This document shows, piece by piece, positions 1-5,347 of a DNA stretch of 5,347 bases (its first letter is position 1; every line of letters starts with the position of its first letter). Origin of the DNA: Desulfobacterales bacterium (GTDB taxonomy: Bacteria > Desulfobacterota > DSM-4660 > Desulfatiglandales > Desulfatiglandaceae); NCBI GenBank assembly GCA_022013615.1, contig JAKLQB010000443.1, forward strand, positions 1 to 5,347. The letters run 5' to 3'. The position numbers and the translations under genes were made by a program. The notes under the pieces were generated by a model, which saw only the letters and a program-made list of their open reading frames with translations, searched no databases and was not told where the DNA came from.

Positions 1-255
1 GTCCAACCGTTCATCTTGCCTTGCAAGGAAGGCGAATTCTGTGGCACTATCAGGCCGAAGCACCATGGCCAGCAGGTCAAGCAAAGTGCTTTTACCGCAG
101 CCGCTGAACCCGACCAGGGCCACTTTTTCTCCCTGGCAAATCGTCAACGCCGGCACCGTCAGGGCGAAGCCATGTTCCCCTGCCCAGTGTTTAGTCACTT
201 CCTCAAGGCGAAATACGCGGCTGTTTTTTGCCACATTGGCTCCAGGTGACGGCAT
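1..255 (-). CDS. ABC transporter ATP-binding protein, N-terminal part (TagT/LolD-like), runs off left edge
   Basis: Only the first 85 codons are present. The reading frame is open from ATG at 255-253 to base 1. An early strand (RVFRLEEVTKHW, residues 13-24) precedes a Walker A P-loop GFSGCGKST at residues 49-57, followed by LLDLLAMVLRPDS, the usual layout of an ABC nucleotide-binding domain. The Q-loop, signature and Walker B would lie outside the window. The gene follows the vWA gene on the same strand after 63 nt, so it is probably co-transcribed. In the T6SS threonine-phosphorylation pathway a LolD-like ATPase (TagT) pairs with an FtsX-like permease (TagS) and sits beside ppkA. That position, not sequence alone, suggests the TagT role. 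Start choice is uncertain: an in-frame ATG at 309-307 would add 18 residues, and the weak AAAGAG Shine-Dalgarno mildly favours 255. A generic LolD/MacB-type ATPase remains possible. Confidence 0.85.
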   Translation of the reverse strand, partial: MPSPGANVAKNSRVFRLEEVTKHWAGEHGFALTVPALTICQGEKVALVGFSGCGKSTLLDLLAMVLRPDSATEFAFLARQDERLD

Positions 256-289
256 GGTTGTCTCTTTTTTGTCAACCGGCTGAGTGGTA

Positions 290-299
290 TGTCCGGACA
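290..299. repeat. 10-bp perfect palindrome between vWA and ABC genes
   Basis: TGTCCGGACA is its own reverse complement and lies in the 63-nt gap between the vWA stop and the proposed ABC start. It has no T-tract beside it and is too short for a terminator. A protein-binding site or chance are both possible. Confidence 0.25.
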
Positions 300-318
300 A
301 GCGTACCATCCTTTCAGG

Positions 319-2331
319 TCATGGCATCATGCTCAATGGCACCCGATAGACCGAGTCCCCGGGATCAACATCACCGAAGCTTACCCAGTTTGCAACGTCG
401 TTGTGATATTGTTCATATCTCTTGATTTTGGACTTTAAGTCATCAACAATAGCCTGCTGCTCACCGACGCTCAATCGGTACCAATCGTCTTCCGTCAACC
501 GCATGATGCTACTGCGGTAAGGAAGATCATCAAGAAATTCGGCAAGAAAGCCCAACTGCCCCAGGTTTTGATCGGGGCTCTTGGCGAATCTGGCAGGATC
601 GCGCGATGTCTGGGCGGCGGCCGACAAAATGCTCTGGAAAAAGTCCCTGGCCCCAGTTCGCTTGGTTCTCTGCGCCTGGTCAAGGACCACTTTCATACGG
701 TGGTGCAGATCGCTAAGTTGATTTTTGGTCAATAGTACAGTCACCTGGAAAGTGGGCGTATCCGGTCGTGCCAGGTCCATGTCCGAGACCCAGGAGGTGA
801 CCACCTCGGGCGCTCTGACACCGCCGCGGCGACCTAAATATTCGAGCTGCATGGCATACCCTAATATAGCTGCCTTGCCCACCGCATCTTTGGCAGCATC
901 GCCTTGAGCGGTTGATAACTGGGCAGGCAACTGCAGGCGCTCACCGGCGACGGTGGCCCGCACTAACCCCACCATTTGCCCGGCTACACCTTCTACCACA
1001 CGTCCGAACCCCTTAACTCCAGCTTCTGTTTGGCTCGCTTCTATGGGCACATAAAGATCTCCGATTGTGGGATCAGAATGCCTGGTCAAGACCCTGTATT
1101 GGTTCCCGGCAAATGTATGATTATTGGGCTTCAGGTTTTTGCCTGCAGGGGTTTTAAGGTGTAAGGCAAAAACCTTTACACCCTTGGCCTCGGCCATGTC
1201 GGCCATCTCGGCCTCATTCATGCCTGTGGAGGAATAAGGGTCGTCGTTACGGATGGCACCGGCATCTGAAATAAGGAAAATCAGCCGGGACTGATATGGA
1301 TCCCAGTTCAAATCCTCAAGGGCTGTTTTAAGGCCAGCGAAAGCGTCCTCGTTGAATGAATGGGTCGAGACGCTGGCTTCTTCCATGCCAGCCAGGGCAC
1401 GTTCGAACTGGGCGCGTTCACGACCGTCTCGAAAATCGGACAGGACCCTGCTCACGTATCCAAGTGCTGGTGTCTTTTCGGTGCTATTACGAAAGGCCAC
1501 CAGTCCAAACGCCACCTTGTCGGCCAGGCCAACTTTATCAATGGCATCGTAAATCTTGCGCACGGCCTCCCGGGTACGAATGATATATGGCTTCATGGAA
1601 ATGGTGGTATCGATCACGAATACGATACCTGTCCGCAAGTCAAAGTCGTCCGGCAGTTTACCCGAACCCGGGTCAATGGATGCTATTTGCAGAAACTTAA
1701 CACCCTCGAACATCTCCACTGCTTGAAATATGGGCATCATGTAAAACCGCTGTCTCGAAATAGCCTCCTTTGTTGGCTCTGTGGCCAATACTGGGAAATC
1801 GGCCGGCTTTTTTATACTTCCCGATTTGATACCCGCAAACTGCGAGGCCAGTTGAGATGCCGACTTACCTGGAGCCGCTGATGCGGCAACCTCCTCAAGC
1901 GATTGCATGTCCTTGAAAAAGAGGACTGGCTGACGCCCCGCCCTCTCGGTGAACTTCAACGTCAATGATTGTCGCCACTCGGAAACTTTAGTCCCCTTAA
2001 TCCAGCCGTCAACCTCGCCTGTGCTCGAAAGGCCGACCTCCAACCATTCGGTCCCGTCCACCGATGTCCGCTTATAAACATAGAATACAGTGAATGGTAT
2101 TATCCATTTATTAAGCACCGGAGCCGAATCCTCGGCAGAGGCAAAAAGACGTGCTCCCGGGTGAGTCACCACCCGCTGGAACAAAGTCAGTTTGCCGGGT
2201 AACAGCAATGGCTTGCGCTGCTGCACCGCCACTGTTTCCAGCGAAAATAGCACCAGGCTGAAAAATAAAGCGGCCGCAATATGAATTGCCCTGCATCGCG
2301 CAGTTGATCTAACCAGCATTGTTAGCATCAT
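319..2331 (-). CDS. Secreted vWA-domain protein resembling the periplasmic half of T6SS kinase PpkA
   Basis: This 670-residue protein has no kinase domain. Residues 1 to about 35 look like a Sec signal peptide: basic RSTARCR, then a hydrophobic run AALFFSLVLFSL, with possible cleavage after VA at 34-35. Residues about 47-120 form an SH3-like region (THPGARLF, FYVYKRTS, TGEVDGWI), followed by a PVLFFKDMQSLEEV segment (135-148). A vWA domain spans about 234-430, with MIDAS motif DTTIS at 241-245, a candidate metal-contacting Thr near 323, and the FLISDAG strand with Asp356. The C-terminal segment (EDDWYRLSVGEQQAIVDD at 614-631, then VDPGDSVYRVPL) matches the end of PpkA-type proteins as I remember them. 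In PpkA the equivalent region is periplasmic and follows a transmembrane helix, so this is that sensory half as a stand-alone exported protein. It is likely periplasmic, with Mg-dependent ligand or partner binding. It is 21 nt downstream of the Sel1 gene and upstream of an ABC ATPase, suggesting one operon. The stop is TGA at 321-319. Confidence 0.9.
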   Translation of the reverse strand: MMLTMLVRSTARCRAIHIAAALFFSLVLFSLETVAVQQRKPLLLPGKLTLFQRVVTHPGARLFASAEDSAPVLNKWIIPFTVFYVYKRTSVDGTEWLEVGLSSTGEVDGWIKGTKVSEWRQSLTLKFTERAGRQPVLFFKDMQSLEEVAASAAPGKSASQLASQFAGIKSGSIKKPADFPVLATEPTKEAISRQRFYMMPIFQAVEMFEGVKFLQIASIDPGSGKLPDDFDLRTGIVFVIDTTISMKPYIIRTREAVRKIYDAIDKVGLADKVAFGLVAFRNSTEKTPALGYVSRVLSDFRDGRERAQFERALAGMEEASVSTHSFNEDAFAGLKTALEDLNWDPYQSRLIFLISDAGAIRNDDPYSSTGMNEAEMADMAEAKGVKVFALHLKTPAGKNLKPNNHTFAGNQYRVLTRHSDPTIGDLYVPIEASQTEAGVKGFGRVVEGVAGQMVGLVRATVAGERLQLPAQLSTAQGDAAKDAVGKAAILGYAMQLEYLGRRGGVRAPEVVTSWVSDMDLARPDTPTFQVTVLLTKNQLSDLHHRMKVVLDQAQRTKRTGARDFFQSILSAAAQTSRDPARFAKSPDQNLGQLGFLAEFLDDLPYRSSIMRLTEDDWYRLSVGEQQAIVDDLKSKIKRYEQYHNDVANWVSFGDVDPGDSVYRVPLSMMP

Positions 2332-2334
2332 TAG

Positions 2335-2340
2335 CCCTCC
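2335..2340 (-). promoter_or_regulatory. Ribosome binding site of the vWA gene, with two adjacent ATG starts
   Basis: GGAGGG on the minus strand lies 3 nt before the ATG at 2331-2329 and 6 nt before a second ATG at 2328-2326. The second has the more usual spacing, so the protein may start one residue later. A third in-frame ATG at 2319-2317 is 15 nt away and unlikely. Confidence 0.65.
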
Positions 2341-2352
2341 ATCGGTTTTGAT

Positions 2353-2922
2353 TTAGCGCCAGCTATTCAACAGTTCCTTAGCCTCGCTGGACCCCTGCTT
2401 TGCCTTTTCTTCCACCCACAATCGAAGCTTGGCCAGTTGACTATGGGCCTGCTTTTGCCCTTTAGTCAGGGCCTCCTGGTACCATTCGAAAGCTGTAGTC
2501 GGATTTTTACGAATGCTGCCGCTCGATCCTTCGTAAGCCGGGTCGTAGAAACGCCCTACAGCCAAAGCAGCCTCCCCGTTTCCGCTTTCCGCCGCATACT
2601 CCAGCAAAAGAAAAGCTGCATCGGCCCGTTCCGGGCGGTCAGGCAATGCCTTTGCCATAGTCACCGCCTCGGCGGGGCTTATTCCTTCTCTCAAGGCCTG
2701 CCTTGCCTGTTCAAGAACCGGGGCATCGGGTGCATAAGATGGCGGTGGCGGCATGGTCGGCGCTGGCTTGGGAGGGAGGTTGGCCATCCGGGGGGGCGAA
2801 GTTGGCTGCACAGTTTCAGGTTCCCCTTTTAAGGCCCAGTATCCAACGGAAATAATCACGAGCAATCCAAAAATAATGGCGGCTGTCAGCAGCCATGGGC
2901 GATTGTTATTGGAATGTGCCAC
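2353..2922 (-). CDS. Membrane-anchored Sel1/TPR-like repeat protein with proline-rich linker
   Basis: This 189-residue protein starts with GTG at 2922-2920, supported by GGAG (2932-2929) with 6-nt spacing in a purine-rich leader. One hydrophobic helix at about residues 10-30 has no clear cleavage site, so it is probably an uncleaved anchor. A proline-rich linker (about 40-68, ending PPPPSYAPDAP) should hold the rest away from the membrane. From about residue 70 the protein is helical. Sel1-like helical pairs are seen at about 98-128 (AAFLLLEYAAESGNGEAAL, ending RFYDP) and 138-188 (TTAFEWYQEALTKGQKQAH and the following helix). These repeats usually bind proteins. It is the first gene of the minus-strand unit, 21 nt before the vWA gene, so a scaffold or partner role for that periplasmic protein is a reasonable inference. 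The periplasmic orientation is inferred, and no enzymatic motif is visible. Confidence 0.85.
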   Translation of the reverse strand: MAHSNNNRPWLLTAAIIFGLLVIISVGYWALKGEPETVQPTSPPRMANLPPKPAPTMPPPPSYAPDAPVLEQARQALREGISPAEAVTMAKALPDRPERADAAFLLLEYAAESGNGEAALAVGRFYDPAYEGSSGSIRKNPTTAFEWYQEALTKGQKQAHSQLAKLRLWVEEKAKQGSSEAKELLNSWR

Positions 2923-2928
2923 AAGTCT

Positions 2929-2937
2929 CTCCTCTCC
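2929..2937 (-). promoter_or_regulatory. Ribosome binding site deciding the GTG start of the Sel1 gene
   Basis: The minus strand reads GGAGAGGAG here, 6 nt before the GTG at 2922-2920. The strong match and good spacing support GTG. No in-frame ATG lies nearby before the membrane helix. Confidence 0.7.
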
Positions 2938-3017
2938 AGTAAATGTGGTGGTAATGGGAAAATTACAGCAAAGGTGCGACCCACAAAATAGTAACCAAAT
3001 TAAAACTTGATTAAAAT

Positions 3018-3045
3018 ATTATATCACTTGAATTTGATATGGCAA
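3018..3045 (-). promoter_or_regulatory. Predicted sigma70-type promoter for the Sel1-vWA-ABC unit
   Basis: On the minus strand a perfect -10 TATAAT (3023-3018) is preceded by a 16-bp spacer and a -35 TTGCCA (3045-3040, five of six consensus). Transcription would start near 3011, leaving a leader of about 88 nt before the GTG. The surroundings are AT-rich. It is the best promoter-like sequence I see in the window. Confidence 0.6.
3021..3040. promoter_or_regulatory. Inverted repeat inside the leftward promoter spacer, candidate operator
   Basis: ATATCA (3021-3026) and TGATAT (3035-3040) are exact inverted arms separated by 8 bp. The dyad covers the spacer between the predicted -35 and -10 and touches both, a position where a bound dimeric regulator would block or modify RNA polymerase access. 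No known regulator is recognised, and short AT-rich dyads also arise by chance. Confidence 0.35.
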
Positions 3046-3058
3046 TAGCGAAAGTCAA

Positions 3059-3087
3059 CCAAAGTCTAATATCCAGTTGAACTTTGG
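3059..3087. repeat. Inverted repeat CCAAAGT / ACTTTGG spanning the rightward -35
   Basis: CCAAAGT (3059-3065) and ACTTTGG (3081-3087) are exact 7-bp inverted arms 15 bp apart. A further direct copy, CCAAAGTC, occurs at 3125-3132 (matching 3059-3066). Three copies within 75 bp upstream of one gene could be binding sites of one regulator. They overlap or flank the predicted rightward promoter. Confidence 0.35.
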
Positions 3088-3105
3088 CTTCTTTTATTGT
3101 ATGAA
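3077..3105 (+). promoter_or_regulatory. Possible sigma70-type promoter for the TrpF-like/hydrolase unit
   Basis: TTGAAC (3077-3082), a 17-bp spacer and TATGAA (3100-3105) each match four of six consensus bases at ideal spacing. The start would be near 3112, giving a leader of about 50 nt. It is weaker than the opposite-strand promoter. Confidence 0.4.
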
Positions 3106-3161
3106 AAGCCCTTAAAGCCCATTCCCAAAGTCGGAAAAACCACAAGGCAGGACAGGAAGGT

Positions 3162-4073
3162 ATGATTACTCAAATCTATGAAATTCAAACCCCACAGGAG
3201 GCAGAAAAATGCGTTGAATTGGGTGTGGATCAGATAGGTAGTGTTCTTTTATCTCAAGGTGATTGGCGTGTTGAGGTTTTAAGGGAGGTCACCCGTATAT
3301 GTGAAAGAACAGAAATAAAGTGCAGTTTGATCCCTCTTTTCCAGGACGGCAATACGCTTTACAGGGCGATCGATTACTATCGACCGCACTTTATCCATTT
3401 TTGTGAAGGCCTCACAGACGGTGACGGTCAGGAAATAGAGTTAGATAGGTTTATCGAGTTTCAATCAAACCTGAAAGACAAATTCCCGGAGATCAGGATT
3501 ATGCGGTCTATTCCTGTGCCTGAGGAAGGCTCATCTTCCGGGTTTCCCACCATCGCTATAGCCAGGGCACTTGAGCCGGTCAGTGATATTTTCCTTACAG
3601 ATACCTGGCTTGGAAAAGAGCCTGTCAAGGGTTATATTGGCATTACAGGCACCACCTGTGACTGGGAAATGGCCAGGGAACTGGTTCTTAAAAGCAAAAT
3701 CCCTGTAATTTTAGCTGGTGGGCTTTCCCCTGAAAATGTGTATGATGCTGTACTGAAGGTATTTCCCTTCGGCGCCGACAGTTGCACCCAGACCAATCTT
3801 GTTGATGAAGATGGAAACGCCATACGATTTAGAAAGGATTTCAAAAAGGTGGAGGAATTCATAAAAGAGGTTCGATCGGCCGAGGAGCAAATTGAAGTCA
3901 AAAGGGAAGAACTGGAGAAAAGCATAAAGGACTTAAAAGAGGAGCTCCGCGAACGAGAGGCATCTCTTCCCGCTCATTCGATCAGGCCTCATCAACTCAT
4001 TGTCATTGAGGAACTTGAAGAGGAAATTGCCGCCAAAGAAAAGGAGCTTGAGTGTCTTGGGGGCAGGACGTAA
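3162..4073 (+). CDS. TrpF-like TIM-barrel protein with altered catalytic site and coiled-coil tail
   Basis: The protein has 303 residues against about 200-210 for typical phosphoribosylanthranilate isomerase (TrpF). TrpF landmarks appear in order: a first strand followed by TPQEAEKCVELGVDQIGSVL (10-29), FLTDT with Asp147 at the position of the catalytic Asp, TGTTCDW (162-168), the phosphate-binding loop AGGLSPENV (185-193), and GADSCTQTN (204-212), then RKDFKKVEEFI. The usual KICG, whose Cys is the general base, reads QIYE here, with Tyr6 in place of Cys. Ordinary TrpF activity is therefore doubtful, though a phosphorylated ligand is likely. Residues about 228-265 and 281-298 are charged heptad-like helices split by a short LPAHSIRP segment (269-276), suggesting oligomerisation. 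AGGAAGG lies just before the ATG. The gene is not in a trp cluster and is 9 nt from the downstream hydrolase. The true reaction is unknown. Confidence 0.8.
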   Translation: MITQIYEIQTPQEAEKCVELGVDQIGSVLLSQGDWRVEVLREVTRICERTEIKCSLIPLFQDGNTLYRAIDYYRPHFIHFCEGLTDGDGQEIELDRFIEFQSNLKDKFPEIRIMRSIPVPEEGSSSGFPTIAIARALEPVSDIFLTDTWLGKEPVKGYIGITGTTCDWEMARELVLKSKIPVILAGGLSPENVYDAVLKVFPFGADSCTQTNLVDEDGNAIRFRKDFKKVEEFIKEVRSAEEQIEVKREELEKSIKDLKEELREREASLPAHSIRPHQLIVIEELEEEIAAKEKELECLGGRT

Positions 4074-4080
4074 GGGGGGA
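4072..4080 (+). promoter_or_regulatory. Ribosome binding site overlapping the upstream stop codon
   Basis: AAGGGGGGA begins inside the TAA (4071-4073) of the TrpF-like gene and ends 2 nt before the ATG at 4083. This tight arrangement favours translational coupling of the two genes. Confidence 0.6.
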
Positions 4081-4082
4081 CC

Positions 4083-4874
4083 ATGAAGATCAGAGCCAAC
4101 GGCATTCAAATGAATTACCAGCTATCAGGCAAAGAGGATGAGCCGGTGGTGGTGCTGAGCCATTCCTTGGGCTCAAGTCTTGCCATGTGGGATCCGCAGA
4201 TGGAGATCCTGGAAGCCCGTTACAAGGTACTCCGTTACGACACCCGCGGACATGGAGGCACCGATGCGCCAGAAGGAGCGTACACACTGGATCAACTGGG
4301 AGATGACGCCATAGGGTTGCTGGACGCACTGGGAATTGATGTGGTGCACTGGGTCGGACTGTCAATGGGCGGGATGATAGGGCAGTGCCTGGCCCTCAAT
4401 CATACTGATCGACTCCGAAGCCTCGCCCTGTGCGATACTGCCGCCATAATTCCGGACGAGGCCCAGCCGGTGTGGCAGGAGCGCATGGATACGGCCCGCG
4501 ACAAAGGCATGCAGGCCCTGGTTCAGGAAACTCTGGAGCGTTGGTTTACCTTACCCTATTTAGGCAAAAACCCCGGTGGGGTGGTGCTGATCCGCAAGCA
4601 TTTCCTGGCCACTCCGGTCTTGGGCTATATCGGCTGTAGCGAAGCTATTAGAGTTCTCAATTACCTGGAGGATCTCTCTGAAATAAAAATACCTACCCTT
4701 ATCATGGTCGGTGAGGATGATCCCGGAACGCCTGTGGCCGCCTCCGAAGCCATGCACGAACGAATACCAGGCTCCAGGCTGGTGGTGCTCCATTCCGCTG
4801 CGCATCTTTCCAATATAGAACAGGCTGAAGCCTTTAACAGTGCTCTAATGGGATTTTTACAGGAATTACATTAG
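4083..4874 (+). CDS. Alpha/beta hydrolase of the 3-oxoadipate enol-lactonase (PcaD) type
   Basis: This 263-residue protein is complete for the family. Visible elements: the oxyanion-hole motif HSLG (27-30), RYDTRGHGGTDAP (51-63), nucleophile elbow GLSMGG with Ser94, acid Asp213 in GEDDPGTP (210-217), and His241 in AAHLSNIEQ (239-247). The catalytic triad therefore looks intact. GLSMGG, DPGTP and AAHL.N.EQ are characteristic of PcaD, which hydrolyses the enol-lactone of the beta-ketoadipate pathway in the cytoplasm, and of related esterases and peroxidase-like hydrolases. No other pca gene is present, and if the host is an anaerobe that pathway would be out of place, so the substrate may well be another ester, lactone or thioester. 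It is coupled to the TrpF-like gene (9-nt gap). Third positions are GC-rich, unlike that neighbour. Its TAG stop overlaps the stop of the converging gene. Confidence 0.9.
   Translation: MKIRANGIQMNYQLSGKEDEPVVVLSHSLGSSLAMWDPQMEILEARYKVLRYDTRGHGGTDAPEGAYTLDQLGDDAIGLLDALGIDVVHWVGLSMGGMIGQCLALNHTDRLRSLALCDTAAIIPDEAQPVWQERMDTARDKGMQALVQETLERWFTLPYLGKNPGGVVLIRKHFLATPVLGYIGCSEAIRVLNYLEDLSEIKIPTLIMVGEDDPGTPVAASEAMHERIPGSRLVVLHSAAHLSNIEQAEAFNSALMGFLQELH
4871..4874. other. Overlapping convergent stop codons
   Basis: The bases TTAG contain TAG (4872-4874) ending the plus-strand hydrolase and, on the opposite strand, TAA (4873-4871) ending the glycosyltransferase. There is no space for a terminator, so transcripts from both sides must run into the opposite gene before ending. 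Confidence 0.9.
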
Positions 4875-5347
4875 TCTGATGAGGATTTCTTTTCCATCCA
4901 CCGCTGGAGCAGGTAGGGTTTTGTCATTTCAAAGGTCATGCAATCATCCTCGATTGCCTCTTCCGCCTGTTTGATGGACATCTTTCTGGTCCTTTTAACA
5001 AAGGAGAGGGTTCTCCCAAAATACAGAGGAATCAGGGATTCCATCATTAGATCTTGATCCGTTGTGGAGTATTGATAGCCGACCGCCATATCGAACAGGA
5101 CCCTTGCCCACAGATCTGTGGGAAAATTAAACTCCCTTGCTTTCATTCCCTTGATCTCAAACAGCTTCTGGTAAACATCTTTGGCCAGGATCTCTTCCCA
5201 TAGACTGTGATAGTCATCAAATCCGCTGTGAAATTTCCCCAATAAATTTTGAGTATTTACTTCAACCTTAGGAGGCATTTCTACCTCTCCAAGGCCAAAG
5301 CCGTAAATTGCGGTGGGTCTGCTGTATTTGACCTTTGACCAAAATGA
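4871..5347 (-). CDS. Probable glycosyltransferase, C-terminal 158 residues; start lies off the right edge
   Basis: The frame is open without a stop from base 5347 to TAA at 4873-4871. The Met at 5278 is therefore probably internal: 23 further codons precede it, ending YGFGLGEVE, with no good ribosome binding site. The visible part is soluble and helical, with FHSGFDDYHSLWEEIL, FPTDLWARVLFDMAVGY, LIPLYFGRTLSFV and a final KPYLLQRWMEKK. I associate this pattern, from memory, with the C-terminal domain of GT-A-fold glycosyltransferases resembling mannosylglycerate/glucosylglycerate synthases in Desulfobacterota and archaea, about 400 residues long. The catalytic GT-A domain with its DxD motif would be outside the window, so the family call cannot be confirmed here. 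It is transcribed toward the hydrolase gene and its stop overlaps that gene's stop. If the call is right, it would add a sugar to a small acceptor such as glycerate, possibly for a compatible solute. Confidence 0.6.
   Translation of the reverse strand, partial: SFWSKVKYSRPTAIYGFGLGEVEMPPKVEVNTQNLLGKFHSGFDDYHSLWEEILAKDVYQKLFEIKGMKAREFNFPTDLWARVLFDMAVGYQYSTTDQDLMMESLIPLYFGRTLSFVKRTRKMSIKQAEEAIEDDCMTFEMTKPYLLQRWMEKKSSSD

Noticed and set aside
256..277. Inverted repeat GGTTG...CAACC around a T-run, as a possible terminator after the vWA gene
   Set aside because: The stem is only 5 bp with a 12-nt loop, the T-run is in the loop, and it abuts the proposed ABC start, so it is not a credible terminator.
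1360..1881. 173-codon open frame on the plus strand opposite the vWA gene
   Set aside because: It lies wholly inside the well-supported vWA coding region on the other strand, and its product shows no recognisable motif or protein-like pattern.
2437..2832. 131-codon plus-strand frame opposite the Sel1 gene
   Set aside because: It is antisense to a gene with a clear start, membrane helix and repeats. Its Arg/Ser/Gly/Trp-rich product looks like a shadow frame.
3053..3058. TTGACT on the minus strand as a -35 element
   Set aside because: It is 29 bp from the TATAAT, too far for a sigma70 promoter. TTGCCA at 3045-3040 with a 16-bp spacer fits better.
4083..4874. Assigning the hydrolase to the beta-ketoadipate pathway as pcaD
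   Set aside because: No other pca gene is present and the family includes many hydrolases with the same motifs, so no gene symbol is given.
1..5347. CRISPR arrays, tRNA or rRNA genes, transposases and attachment sites
   Set aside because: No spaced direct repeats, cloverleaf sequence, transposase motif or terminal inverted repeats were seen by eye on either strand.

Overview
The window holds two gene groups that point away from each other from a 239-bp intergenic region (2923-3161). A third gene converges on the right-hand group. Nothing taxonomic is directly visible. A periplasmic PpkA-type vWA protein, a Sel1 protein with a proline-rich linker, and a glycosyltransferase tail of a type I associate with sulfate reducers and syntrophs suggest a Gram-negative bacterium of the Desulfobacterota (old Deltaproteobacteria). 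That placement is inference.

Left group, minus strand (2922 down to 1): a membrane-anchored Sel1-like repeat protein (2353-2922, GTG start), a 670-residue secreted vWA protein (319-2331), and the first 85 codons of an ABC transporter ATPase with an intact Walker A (1-255), which runs off the left edge. The vWA protein resembles the periplasmic half of PpkA, the Thr kinase of the type VI secretion threonine-phosphorylation pathway, including the characteristic PpkA C-terminus, but it has a signal peptide where the kinase would be. The adjacent ABC ATPase fits the TagT position of the TagQRST-PpkA system. My reading is an envelope-sensing module derived from or related to that pathway, with the kinase absent or encoded elsewhere. 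No T6SS structural gene is in the window.

Middle (2923-3161): a divergent promoter region. A good sigma70-type promoter faces left (perfect TATAAT, TTGCCA -35, 16-bp spacer) with a 6-bp inverted repeat lying in its spacer. A weaker candidate faces right (TTGAAC, 17 bp, TATGAA) with a 7-bp inverted repeat spanning its -35.

Right group, plus strand (3162-4874): a TrpF-like (phosphoribosylanthranilate isomerase fold) protein whose catalytic Cys position is Tyr and which carries a charged coiled-coil tail of about 70 residues, followed after 9 nt by an alpha/beta hydrolase of the PcaD (3-oxoadipate enol-lactonase) type with a complete Ser-Asp-His triad. Codon use differs between the two, AT-rich at third positions in the first and GC-rich in the second. 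They do not form an obvious known pathway.

Right edge, minus strand (4871-5347): the C-terminal 158 residues of a probable glycosyltransferase whose start lies beyond the window. Its stop codon overlaps the stop codon of the hydrolase in the four bases TTAG (4871-4874).
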